Below the pieces are notes generated by a model that worked only from the letters and a program-made list of their open reading frames with translations, had not been told where the DNA came from and did no database searches. 27,329 nucleotides of DNA, taken from the NCBI GenBank assembly GCA_026692885.1, contig JAPLNJ010000908.1, positions 1 to 27,329 on the forward strand. The letters are read 5' to 3'. A program made the position numbers and the translations under genes. Every line of letters begins with the position of its first letter. Position 1 is the first letter of the stretch. This stretch comes from Planctomycetota bacterium. Lineage in GTDB: Bacteria; Planctomycetota; Planctomycetia; Pirellulales; Pirellulaceae. Positions 1-6,884 of the stretch are shown here, in pieces.

Positions 1-12
1 GTAGCATTCCCT

Positions 13-140
13 CGTAGCATGGCTCTCCAGAGCCGTGCAGTTCGACTTTGACGAACGATACAGCTCACGACTTCTGCCCAGATCGAAACGTCAGGGCACG
101 GCAGAGCGTATCCTACACGGCTCTGGAGAGCCATGCTACG
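13..140. repeat. Inverted repeat element, family A copy 1
   Basis: Two perfect 25-bp inverted arms (13-37 and 116-140) read GCATGGCTCTCCAGAGCC at their core and enclose 78 bp of unremarkable sequence. A second copy of the family lies at 1285-1371. Each arm is itself partly self-complementary (GGCTCT/AGAGCC). I see no transposase and no coding potential, so this is a non-autonomous palindromic intergenic element. A short direct repeat of ctacgacggggcg follows at about 135-160. Confidence 0.85.
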
Positions 141-167
141 ACGGGGCGCTACGACGGGGCGATTCGA

Positions 168-196
168 TTGACCCTGTCCTGCGGATCGTGCACAAT
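168..196 (+). promoter_or_regulatory. Candidate sigma70-like promoter for the epimerase gene
   Basis: TTGACC (168-173) and CACAAT (191-196) are separated by 17 bp, matching the -35 consensus at 5 of 6 and the -10 at 4 of 6. Transcription would start near 203, leaving about 37 nt before the ATG at 240, which has AGGAG at 230-234. The call rests on motif and spacing only. Confidence 0.45.
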
Positions 197-239
197 GACG
201 CGGCGTTGAACTTCCGGCTCCACTCCGCCAGGAGCTCTC

Positions 240-1253
240 ATGGAACTTATCCTACGCGATATCGCCCTGCCCTTGCGGCACCCGTTCACCATCGCTCACG
301 GCACGACGACGGTCCAGGAAGGTCTGTTGGTCGAGTTGCAGGACGGCGGATTCAGCGGCTACGGCGAGGGCGCGCCGCTGCCGTACTACGGCGTGACCGC
401 CGCGACTATCCGGCAGGCGCTGGAGGCCGCGCGCAGCCGGATCGAATCCGAGACCCTCGATGATCCGGCCGCCCTGTGGCAGCGACTGCTGCCGCTGTTG
501 AACCAGCAGCGCTTCGCGCTCTGTGCCGTGGATCAGGCGGCACACGACCTGTGGGGCAAGCAACGCGGTCAGCCCGTCTACCGGCTGTGGGGACTCGACC
601 TCCAGCGGATCCCGTTGAGCGACTATACGATCGGCATCGATACCGTCGAGAAGATGGTCCTGAAGATGCAGGAGTTCGACGGCTGGCCGATCTACAAAAT
701 CAAGCTCGGCACGCCCGACGACCTGACGATTATCCGCGAGTTGCGGCGGCATACGACGGCGGTCTTTCGGGTGGACGCCAATTGCGCCTGGACGGCAGAA
801 CAGACCATTGCCAATGCCGGGGAATTACAGACCTTGGGCGTGGAATTCATCGAGCAACCGCTACGAGTCGATGATTGGGATGGGATGCGGCGGGTGTTCG
901 CCGAATCGGCGCTGCCGGTGATTGCCGACGAGAGCTGCCTGGTCGAGGAAGATGTCGACCGTTGCCAATCGTGCTTCCACGGCATCAACATCAAACTCAC
1001 GAAATGCGGTGGGATGACGCCGGCCCGGCGCATGCTTGACCGGGCCCGTGCACTGGGCCTGAAAGTGATGCTCGGCTGTATGACGGAATCGACGGTCGGG
1101 ATCTCGGCGATCGCTCAGTTCCTGCCCCTGTTGGATTACGTGGATATGGACGGCGCGATGTTGCTCGCCCAAGACATCGCGACCGGCGTGCGGCTGGAAT
1201 GCGGCCGAGCGATCTTCCCCGCGGAGAACGGTAACGGAGTGCGGCTCTTGTGA
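240..1253 (+). CDS. Dipeptide epimerase (enolase superfamily, L-Ala-D/L-Glu epimerase type)
   Basis: Members of this family interconvert the alpha-carbon configuration of dipeptides, classically L-Ala-D-Glu from recycled peptidoglycan, in the cytoplasm. The enolase-superfamily catalytic set is visible: the KxK pair K153/K155 in YKIKLG, Mg ligands D179 (RVDAN), E205 (EFIEQP) and D230 (IADES), and the opposite-face lysine K252 in NIKLTKCGG. A DxD motif (DMDG, 302-305), characteristic of dipeptide epimerases because it holds the substrate amino group, favours this over muconate cycloisomerase or o-succinylbenzoate synthase. The length of 337 residues is normal. The ATG has AGGAG five bases upstream and a candidate promoter at 168-196. 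The gene stands alone, with repeat elements on both sides. The exact dipeptide substrate cannot be told from sequence. Confidence 0.9.
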   Translation: MELILRDIALPLRHPFTIAHGTTTVQEGLLVELQDGGFSGYGEGAPLPYYGVTAATIRQALEAARSRIESETLDDPAALWQRLLPLLNQQRFALCAVDQAAHDLWGKQRGQPVYRLWGLDLQRIPLSDYTIGIDTVEKMVLKMQEFDGWPIYKIKLGTPDDLTIIRELRRHTTAVFRVDANCAWTAEQTIANAGELQTLGVEFIEQPLRVDDWDGMRRVFAESALPVIADESCLVEEDVDRCQSCFHGINIKLTKCGGMTPARRMLDRARALGLKVMLGCMTESTVGISAIAQFLPLLDYVDMDGAMLLAQDIATGVRLECGRAIFPAENGNGVRLL

Positions 1254-1284
1254 AGACCCTGATCGGCCCGGGGCCGCGACCCAA

Positions 1285-1371
1285 GTAGCATGGCTCTCCA
1301 GAGCCGTGCGTTAGCGACTCCGCCGTGGCGAGCCGCTCCCGATACGACCCGGCTCTGGAGAGCCAGGCTAC
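1285..1371. repeat. Inverted repeat element, family A copy 2
   Basis: Arms of 21 bp at 1285-1305 and 1351-1371 match each other with one mismatch and share the GCATGGCTCTCCAGAGCC core of the copy at 13-140. It lies just after the epimerase stop, where its hairpin could also serve as a terminator or 3' stabiliser. No T-run follows. Confidence 0.8.
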
Positions 1372-1399
1372 GCCACCGGTCTACGGCACCTGCGCCGTA

Positions 1400-1427
1400 T
1401 TGCCTGACCGGCGTTAACGGGTAGGAT
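1400..1427 (+). promoter_or_regulatory. Weak candidate promoter for the TPM run
   Basis: TTGCCT (1400-1405) and TAGGAT (1422-1427) are 16 bp apart, each matching 4 of 6 sigma70 consensus positions. The position, about 60 bp before the GTG at 1488 and clear of the family A repeat, is sensible, but the match is weak. Confidence 0.3.
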
Positions 1428-1487
1428 GATAGGAACAAAGCGTGCGTTGGGCGGCTCGGTTGGCTGTTTTCTGGAGAGAGATATCCC

Positions 1488-2195
1488 GTGACACACTTTT
1501 CGCAGCACTGGTTGATCCCTGTGGTCCTGGCCGGCTGGTTCGGTGTCGCAGACAGGGCGCTGGCCAGCCACGGCGTCAACGACGATGGCAAGTTCTTCTC
1601 GGCCGATGCCGTCGCACGGGCTTCGCAGAAGATCAAAGATCTCTACCGCGACTACCAAAAGGACCTGCTGATCGATACCGTGCCGTTAATCCCTCCCTCG
1701 CTGAAGGCGGAATACGATAAAGAGGGGAAGAAGAAGTTCTTCCAAAGTTGGTCGCGCAAGCGGGCGGGCGATGTCAAGGTCAAGGGCATCTACATCCTAA
1801 TTTGCCGGCAGCCGGGCCACTTGCAGATTGAGGTCGATGAGACAACACGCGACCGCGGTTTTCCGCTGGCGGAACGCAACCGGCTGATGCAAAAGCTGCT
1901 CCCACTACTGGATGAGAAAAAGTGCGACGCGGCCCTCCTGGAAGCGGTCGATGTGATCACCACGACACTGCGGTCCAATCTGGGCAAGCCGCGGGTGGAG
2001 GCGGGTGGAGCCGTGGCGCCGCCTGCTCCGCGGGCACCCGTCCGACCGGTCCAGGGTCTCCCGGTCATGGGCAATAAACCTCACACCGGCGGGTTTCCCC
2101 ACGGCTGGATTTGCCTCGGAGTGGCCGGCGTGGCGATCGGGTTGGTCATCTTCGCCGTCCTGCGATCCTGCAGCAGCCGGCAGTTGGATGTATGA
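1488..2195 (+). CDS. Membrane-anchored TPM-domain protein (split from its Gly-rich tail)
   Basis: The 235-residue product starts with a signal peptide (about residues 1-27, hydrophobic core LIPVVLAGWFGVA, then ALASHG), continues with an alpha/beta domain of about 125 residues resembling TPM (YgcG/Psb32) domains, a Pro/Ala linker, and a membrane helix near the C-terminus (about 207-225). TPM proteins are usually exported, membrane-tethered and end in a glycine-rich tail. Here the ORF stops just after the helix and the tail lies in the next ORF in another frame. The GTG start is preceded by GGAGAGAG with good spacing. The domain assignment is by recognition of layout and sequence feel, and the function is unknown. 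The gene heads a run of three genes. Confidence 0.7.
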   Translation: MTHFSQHWLIPVVLAGWFGVADRALASHGVNDDGKFFSADAVARASQKIKDLYRDYQKDLLIDTVPLIPPSLKAEYDKEGKKKFFQSWSRKRAGDVKVKGIYILICRQPGHLQIEVDETTRDRGFPLAERNRLMQKLLPLLDEKKCDAALLEAVDVITTTLRSNLGKPRVEAGGAVAPPAPRAPVRPVQGLPVMGNKPHTGGFPHGWICLGVAGVAIGLVIFAVLRSCSSRQLDV

Positions 2196-2493
2196 CCGCT
2201 TCTTCCGCGGCGAGAGCTTGGCCGGGGGCCACCAGCCCAACACGTCGAACATGCCATCCGACCAAGCTTATCAGCAGCAGGATGCAGCCGGAGCGGGTAA
2301 CTTCAGCGGCGACGATGGCGGCGGCGGCGATTTCGACGGCGGCGACGCAGGCGGAGGCTCTGGCGGGGGCGACTTCGGCAGCGACGGCGACGGTGGCGGA
2401 GGTTTCGACGGTGGCGGAGGTTTCGGCGGTGGCGATTTTGGGGGTGGTGACTTTGGCGGTGGTGGTGACTCCGGTGGTGGCGATTCTTGGTGA
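2188..2493 (+). CDS. Gly/Asp-rich ORF overlapping the TPM gene; probable detached C-terminal tail
   Basis: This 101-residue ORF begins at an ATG that overlaps the upstream stop codon in the 8-nt string ATGTATGA. About 30 residues of ordinary sequence (MYDRFFRGES...) lead into a tail made of GGGDFGG and GGGGFDGG units ending in GGGDSW. It has no signal peptide and no folded domain. Tails of this kind normally close TPM proteins, so it reads as the missing end of the gene at 1488-2195. It could be made by reinitiation at the overlapping start, by +1 frameshifting, or it may reflect a real or artefactual one-base indel. No strong ribosome-binding site is present upstream of the ATG. Confidence 0.6.
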   Translation: MYDRFFRGESLAGGHQPNTSNMPSDQAYQQQDAAGAGNFSGDDGGGGDFDGGDAGGGSGGGDFGSDGDGGGGFDGGGGFGGGDFGGGDFGGGGDSGGGDSW

Positions 2494-2502
2494 GGGTTTG
2501 AG

Positions 2503-3183
2503 ATGAAAGACAAAGTATCCGACAAACACCGCGAGGCCGTTGAGCAGTTCAATCGCCAAGCCGGCCGAAACGACGGGGACCGCGTGGCAGAGAGTCTGGA
2601 GCAGGGACTCAACCTCGTGCGGAACCTGTTCTACGAGCGGATGCACTTCGATGTGGAGAAGATCATCGGGACGGATTCCATGTTCATCCCGCTGTCGGAG
2701 ATGAAGACGTGTCTGCAGTGCAAGTCCGCAATCGATGTCTATCAGATCGTTGAATCCGCGTGGGCGGTGCGCCAGTTTGGTTTCCTGAGGTCAGGCGACG
2801 ACTGGTACTTGCCGTGGCTCGAAGGCCAACGCCTCGCCGCGACGTTGGCCGATGAGACCACGGCCCGTCAGATCCAACGCTATCGATTGCAGACTCCCGA
2901 CCAGCGTCGGCGCGAGTTGATGGACATTCTGCTGGACATGCTGCCCGAGTCCGGGCGCGCGCCGCTGGTGCTGTTCAGCCTGGTGCCCCTGTCCGTCCAG
3001 CTGGTAACCGCCCTGGCCTTCGGCGATCGCCCGCGGGGCGAGGCCGTGCGGAAACAACAGCAGGATGTGTTGCCCGCGCTGGCGGATTGTCGTGACTGCC
3101 ACGGTGCCGTGCTGGTCAACGGCAAGCTGTGCAACACCTGCGGTAATCCGCTGTGGAAGTTCGCGTGGTTGACCAGCACGTAG
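2503..3183 (+). CDS. Conserved zinc-ribbon protein of unknown function
   Basis: The product has 226 residues and no signal peptide. Three Cys pairs are visible: C70/C73 (TCLQCKS), C196/C199 (CRDCHG) and C210/C213 (CNTCGNP). The last two form a classical four-Cys zinc ribbon at the C-terminus. The middle (about 85-170) is mostly helical, with a moderately hydrophobic stretch around 153-173 (APLVLFSLVPLSVQLV) that could be amphipathic or membrane-associated. It starts nine bases after the Gly-rich ORF and on the same strand, so it is very likely co-transcribed with the TPM gene and may act with it at the membrane. I do not recognise a named family. Confidence 0.7.
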   Translation: MKDKVSDKHREAVEQFNRQAGRNDGDRVAESLEQGLNLVRNLFYERMHFDVEKIIGTDSMFIPLSEMKTCLQCKSAIDVYQIVESAWAVRQFGFLRSGDDWYLPWLEGQRLAATLADETTARQIQRYRLQTPDQRRRELMDILLDMLPESGRAPLVLFSLVPLSVQLVTALAFGDRPRGEAVRKQQQDVLPALADCRDCHGAVLVNGKLCNTCGNPLWKFAWLTST

Positions 3184-3201
3184 CCGTGTTGACGGAAATC
3201 G

Positions 3202-3354
3202 GGCCTTGATCGTAATCTTGCGAAATGCTAGCAGCAGGGTGGCTGGTGGCTGAGCCTAGGCGAAGCCCCAGCAACAGTGGACTGGGGCTTCGCTTAGGCT
3301 CAGCCACCAGCCACCCACATGGTTGCCAGCAATCACCGTCTTACGATCAAGGCC
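3202..3354. repeat. Nested inverted repeat between convergent genes, family B
   Basis: Outer 14-bp arms GGCCTTGATCGTAA (3202-3215) and their exact complement (3341-3354) enclose inner 35-bp arms (3237-3271 and 3282-3316) that match with one mismatch. The inner stem-loop has only a 10-nt loop and would be very stable. It fills the gap between the convergent zinc-ribbon and sigma-factor genes, ending 3 bp from the latter's stop, so it probably doubles as a bidirectional terminator. A one-armed fragment of the family (core GGGGCTTCGCTTAGGCTC) recurs at 5511-5545. Confidence 0.85.
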
Positions 3355-3357
3355 GGG

Positions 3358-3972
3358 TTAGCCGAGTCCCTGCTTCTCCCACTTCTCGCGGATACGTTCC
3401 AGCTTGCGCTCGACGGTGCGGCGAACGCAACCCAATTGCTGGGCGATTTCGTCGTTGCTCCAACCTTCCAGCTTCAGACGCGCAATCTGGATCAAGCTCA
3501 CCTCGCCCAGACATTCCAGGAACTGCTGCGTGTTCTCGACCAGCATGATCGCCAGTTCCGGGGAAGGCTCGCGGCCGAGCACCTCGCCGATGCCGTTGGC
3601 CATGTCCTGATCGTGGTCAACGCTTTGAAACGCCGATTCCCCGCGGACGCGGCCGCCGCCCCGCTTCTCCCGCATGGTGTGCCGTTGTTGACCGTAGATC
3701 TTGCGGGCCGTGATAGTCACCAATAACTTCCACAGGTCGTCGCGGCCCGCGACGTGCGCGAAGCGGCCTTCTTCCATGCCACGAAAGAAGGTGAACATGG
3801 CGGACAGCGCCACATCTTCTTCGTCGAAGGTGCGGTGGGGCAGATCGGTCAACTTCCGCCGTGCGAAGCGGACCAGCCGGGCAAAGTACTGTTGCCACAG
3901 CACCTGGGCCGCGGCTTCGTTACCGTCGCCGAGTTGGGAAATCCAGCGGGTGAGGTCGTCGGGATCGGGCAC
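3358..3972 (-). CDS. ECF-like RNA polymerase sigma factor
   Basis: The product is a sigma70-family regulator of the extracytoplasmic-function type common in planctomycetes. Region 2 spans roughly the first 90 residues (LTRWISQLGDGNEAAAQVLW through the DEEDVALSAMFTFFRG core-binding segment). Region 4 is the C-terminal helix-turn-helix (LKLEGWSNDEIAQQLGCVRRTVERKL). I chose the GTG at 3972 because GGAG lies six bases upstream and the protein then starts (VPDPDDLTRW) like its relatives. A longer version from a TTG at 4005 is open but has no ribosome-binding site. It follows the secreted-protein gene on the same strand and is probably co-transcribed with it. No anti-sigma gene is recognisable, which fits the ECF groups that work without one. 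Confidence 0.85.
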   Translation of the reverse strand: MPDPDDLTRWISQLGDGNEAAAQVLWQQYFARLVRFARRKLTDLPHRTFDEEDVALSAMFTFFRGMEEGRFAHVAGRDDLWKLLVTITARKIYGQQRHTMREKRGGGRVRGESAFQSVDHDQDMANGIGEVLGREPSPELAIMLVENTQQFLECLGEVSLIQIARLKLEGWSNDEIAQQLGCVRRTVERKLERIREKWEKQGLG

Positions 3973-4005
3973 GGGAGACTCCGCCTGCGGCCTAGTCGCA
4001 GGCAA

Positions 4006-5136
4006 CTACTGGGGCGGTTGCACGACTTCGAACGCCGCGCCTTTGACGCGCCGCAGTTCCTCGTGGAGATTGCCGATCCGTGGGTCGGGGGCGACCGAAA
4101 TCGCCCAGTCGATGCCGTTGTCGGCCACGAACATGCCGTACTTCTTCAGCCCCTTCAGAATCGCCTGCACCTCGGGCGAGAAACCCGCAATGTCATAATC
4201 CGCTCGCAGTCGGATCCGCTCGCCCATACGCGGCAGGTTCTCGTCCTGCAACCGGCTGGCAAAGTGCGTGGCCGGAGCGACGTACGCCCGACGCGTCTTG
4301 ACGACCGTGACCCGCAGCGCGTGCTCGACCAACCCGCGTTGCAGTTCGTCATACCGGACGACGGACGGGAAAATCGGCAGACCGGCAGCATCCGCCGAGG
4401 TCCAGCCGTCTGGCCGCAGTCGGTTCGTCTTCAGATCGAAGATGGAAGCCTGAGCGGCCTGCCAACCGTTGGCAGTCCGCTTGGCCTGATAGAATTCGTA
4501 CAGCATCCGGTTCACCGGATCGACCACGATGCCGTGCCGGTCGCCGCCCTGGTTTCGCTTGTCGCATTGGACGTCGTCGAGCGTCAGACCTCGGGTGCCG
4601 GGCTCACGCTGATAGGCGACGGGCCAACCTTCGATCGGCAGGTTGTTGGGTACCGGGAACGGGCCGGGATCGGATTCCCCTGGGTAGTCCACAATCTTCA
4701 CGGCGACCCGCTGCTGATCCGGCGGCACCAGGACAAAGCCCATGTCGGGGTTGTACCGGAGCGGCTTGTCGACGCCGATCGAGGCGAGGATGTTCTTCGA
4801 ACGGGGATGCAGCGGCCATTGGCTGACGACCAGATTCCACGGATTGTCCGGCGGATAGACCTCCAACGCCGACAGGATCGCGTCGGCTTCCGGCGTGTCG
4901 AACATCACAGGCTTGGTGATCGGGGGCAGCGTGGCGGCACGGATGCGGGTCAAGCGAGCCGGATCGCTGTTCGCGGCAGAGGGTCGGGAGACGGATTCTC
5001 GCTTGCGTTTCGCCGTGCCCGCTGCTTGACCGGAAACCCGTTCCAACGCCTCCTGGCTCGCCGTGGGGGTGCCCGCCGCCAGGACGGCCACGACCACTAG
5101 ACCCGCGATCCGACCGTGTCCGCTGAGAATCCTCAT
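4006..5136 (-). CDS. Secreted conserved protein of unknown function
   Basis: The product has 376 residues with an N-terminal signal peptide (RIAGLVVVAVLAAGTPTAS). A basic, Ser-rich linker (about 25-60) leads to a conserved domain with the segments YPPDNPWN, HPRSKNI, a DRHGIVVDP-type strand, LYEFYQA, and the distinctive block SADAAGLPIFPSVVRYDE, followed by VEHALRVTV, PATHFAS and KKYGMFVADNG near the end. I have seen this pattern in uncharacterised extracellular proteins of planctomycetes and other bacteria, but no activity is known to me. The ATG is preceded by AGGTGAGG. It lies immediately upstream of the ECF sigma gene, so the two may form one regulatory unit. Confidence 0.75.
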   Translation of the reverse strand: MRILSGHGRIAGLVVVAVLAAGTPTASQEALERVSGQAAGTAKRKRESVSRPSAANSDPARLTRIRAATLPPITKPVMFDTPEADAILSALEVYPPDNPWNLVVSQWPLHPRSKNILASIGVDKPLRYNPDMGFVLVPPDQQRVAVKIVDYPGESDPGPFPVPNNLPIEGWPVAYQREPGTRGLTLDDVQCDKRNQGGDRHGIVVDPVNRMLYEFYQAKRTANGWQAAQASIFDLKTNRLRPDGWTSADAAGLPIFPSVVRYDELQRGLVEHALRVTVVKTRRAYVAPATHFASRLQDENLPRMGERIRLRADYDIAGFSPEVQAILKGLKKYGMFVADNGIDWAISVAPDPRIGNLHEELRRVKGAAFEVVQPPQ

Positions 5137-5180
5137 TGCCTCACCTTTGTGAAAAATGTCTCAATTGCAAATACCTTATG

Positions 5181-5332
5181 GAGTCCTAGGTTGCCCATGG
5201 AAACAAGAGCACGTGGATGGGGAGGGCGACGCTCCCGCGGAGCCGTGGGCCGTCCCTGACGGCCCGCTCCGGCTCGGCAGGAGCCTCGCCCTCCCAGCCT
5301 CGCCCTCCCATGCCATTGGCACCCTAGGACTC
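5181..5332. repeat. Inverted repeat element, family C, and repeat-filled gap
   Basis: Arms at 5181-5200 and 5313-5332 (core GAGTCCTAGG) agree at 18 of 20 positions. Inside lie nested dyads built on GAGGGCGACGCTCCCGCGG and GGCTCGGCAGGAGCCTCG, a motif I associate with planctomycete intergenic repeats. The remainder of the gap, to 5596, carries a GGCCTGGAAAGGCC dyad near 5464-5479 and a family B fragment at 5511-5545. No gene is seen between 5137 and 5596. Confidence 0.75.
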
Positions 5333-5596
5333 AGTAGCTGCACGAACGGCCAATCCTAGTCGCGCGCCGAATAGCGTGAATGGTTGGCCAGCGGAGAGGG
5401 GCTGTCAAGCAGCGGGCCCCGATCAGCATGTTGCGCAAAACGCTATCCAAGACCGTCCCGATCGGCCTGGAAAGGCCGACCTACGGGTAAGTTATTTCCT
5501 GCCGCTCGCCTGGGGCTTCGCTTAGGCTCAGACGCCAGCCACCCGGACGATTACTTTCACGCGCCCAGCCCAACTTTGCAGCACCCCGGCTCGGAC

Positions 5597-6751
5597 CTAC
5601 CGGTTCCGCCGACGGACATCGAAGTAGACCGCCGCCAAGATCACCGCGCCTTTGACGATCAACTGCAACGAGTAGTGGACTCCGGCCTGATTCAGACCCT
5701 TGTTCAGGATGCCGATGATGATCGCACCCAACAACGTGCCGTACATCGTCCCTTGGCCTCCGGTGAAGCTCGTGCCGCCGACCACGGCGGCCGCGATCGC
5801 ATTGAGTTCGAAGCCCTCGCCCGACGACGCCTGGGCGGACATCAGCTGCGAGGTGTGGATCATCCCCGCGATCCCGGTCAGCAGCGAGCAGAGCACATAG
5901 ACCAAGATCTCCGTGCGCACGACGGGAATCCCCGTGAACCGGGCGGCCTGGCGATTGCCCCCAATGGCATAGACCTGCTGTCCGAAACGGGTGCGGTGCA
6001 GCAGGATGGCCGTCAGCGCGAAGACCACGAGCATGATCAGCGCGGGAACCGGAACCTTCAGGATCGCCGGGATGTCACGCTGCAGAAACAGCGGGAACCC
6101 CAAGGCCTGGAAGACCGCTTCGTGATCGGGAATGCGCAGGGGTTGACCTTGGTTGAAACGGCGCGCCGCACCGCGGGCGATCAGCATCGTGGCCAGGGTG
6201 ATGATGAAGGCCGGCATCCGGCTGGTCGCGGCCAGCACTCCGTTAAAGGTGCCGAACGCAGCGGCCACCCCCAGGCCCGCGAACACGGCCGTCAACGTCC
6301 ACAACAGGTTCTGCGCGTCGCCCTGCCGGGCGGCCAACAGATAGACCGTCGTGGTGCCGACCAGGGCCAACAGGGCTCCCACCGACAGGTCGATACCGCC
6401 GATCAGAATGACCAGCGTCATGCCGAAGGCCAGGATGGCGTTCACCGAGATCTGCTGGGCCAAGTCGACCAAATTCGCCGGCCGTAGGAACTCCCGGAAC
6501 CACAGCCCGAACACCAGCAACAACACCAGCATGACGGCCACTAGCGGCAAGATCCGTAGCGCTGTCCGCCGTCGCGGATGCCCCAGCGGCAATTCCAGAA
6601 TCCGGAGGAAGAAGCCGGCCAGGCTCACCAGCACCGCGGACAACAGGGCCACATCCAGATAGGGCACGCCGACGGTGCACATCCCGATCAGTCCCAACGC
6701 CAGTGCGAGAACCGCTCCGACACTCACCAAAATCAAGCCGAGCTTCTGCAT
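5597..6751 (-). CDS. Sugar ABC transporter permease (RbsC-like, BPD_transp_2 family)
   Basis: This is the integral-membrane subunit of a ribose/xylose-class importer. The 384-residue product is dominated by hydrophobic helices, with two extra helices at the N-terminus before the conserved core. Family motifs include the MTLVILIGGIDLSVGALLAL segment near the middle, IGGNRQAARFTGIPV in the loop contacting the ATPase, and AAAVVGGTSFTGGQGTMYGT towards the end. I start at the ATG at 6751, which has AGGCG upstream. An open extension to 6874 only reads through a palindromic repeat and is not credible. It is the last gene of the binding protein-ATPase-permease run. The transported sugar cannot be assigned. 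Confidence 0.9.
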   Translation of the reverse strand: MQKLGLILVSVGAVLALALGLIGMCTVGVPYLDVALLSAVLVSLAGFFLRILELPLGHPRRRTALRILPLVAVMLVLLLVFGLWFREFLRPANLVDLAQQISVNAILAFGMTLVILIGGIDLSVGALLALVGTTTVYLLAARQGDAQNLLWTLTAVFAGLGVAAAFGTFNGVLAATSRMPAFIITLATMLIARGAARRFNQGQPLRIPDHEAVFQALGFPLFLQRDIPAILKVPVPALIMLVVFALTAILLHRTRFGQQVYAIGGNRQAARFTGIPVVRTEILVYVLCSLLTGIAGMIHTSQLMSAQASSGEGFELNAIAAAVVGGTSFTGGQGTMYGTLLGAIIIGILNKGLNQAGVHYSLQLIVKGAVILAAVYFDVRRRNR

Positions 6752-6818
6752 CAGGTCGCCTCGTGCGTAGTGGCTCCGGTAAGCAGCTGTCAAAGAACAA
6801 GTTCGTCGATTGCTCGTA

Positions 6819-6871
6819 GGACGGATTGGCACTTCGGCCCCGAAACGCGGGGCCGAAGTGCCAATCCGTCC
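6819..6871. repeat. Perfect 23-bp hairpin inside the ABC operon, family D
   Basis: The arms at 6819-6841 and 6849-6871 (core GGATTGGCACTTCGGCCCC) are perfectly complementary with a 7-nt loop. It lies between the ATPase stop (6885) and the permease start (6751). Read either way it encodes strings such as GRIGTSAP, which I recognise from spurious short proteins predicted in planctomycete genomes, so it is a dispersed repeat. In the mRNA it would form a strong stem-loop that could set the ATPase to permease ratio. Confidence 0.9.
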
Positions 6872-6884
6872 CACCCGTAATTTG

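Noticed and set aside
35..463. 142-residue plus-strand ORF at the window start
   Set aside because: It begins inside the family A repeat, overlaps the epimerase gene in another frame and is Arg-rich with no motif.
3754..5100. A 448-residue plus-strand ORF
   Set aside because: It lies antisense to the sigma factor and the secreted protein, both of which have family motifs and ribosome-binding sites.
6752..6874. N-terminal extension of the permease (GRIGTSAPRFGAEVPIRPT...)
   Set aside because: The extension is encoded by the family D palindrome; the family start is at 6751 with a ribosome-binding site.
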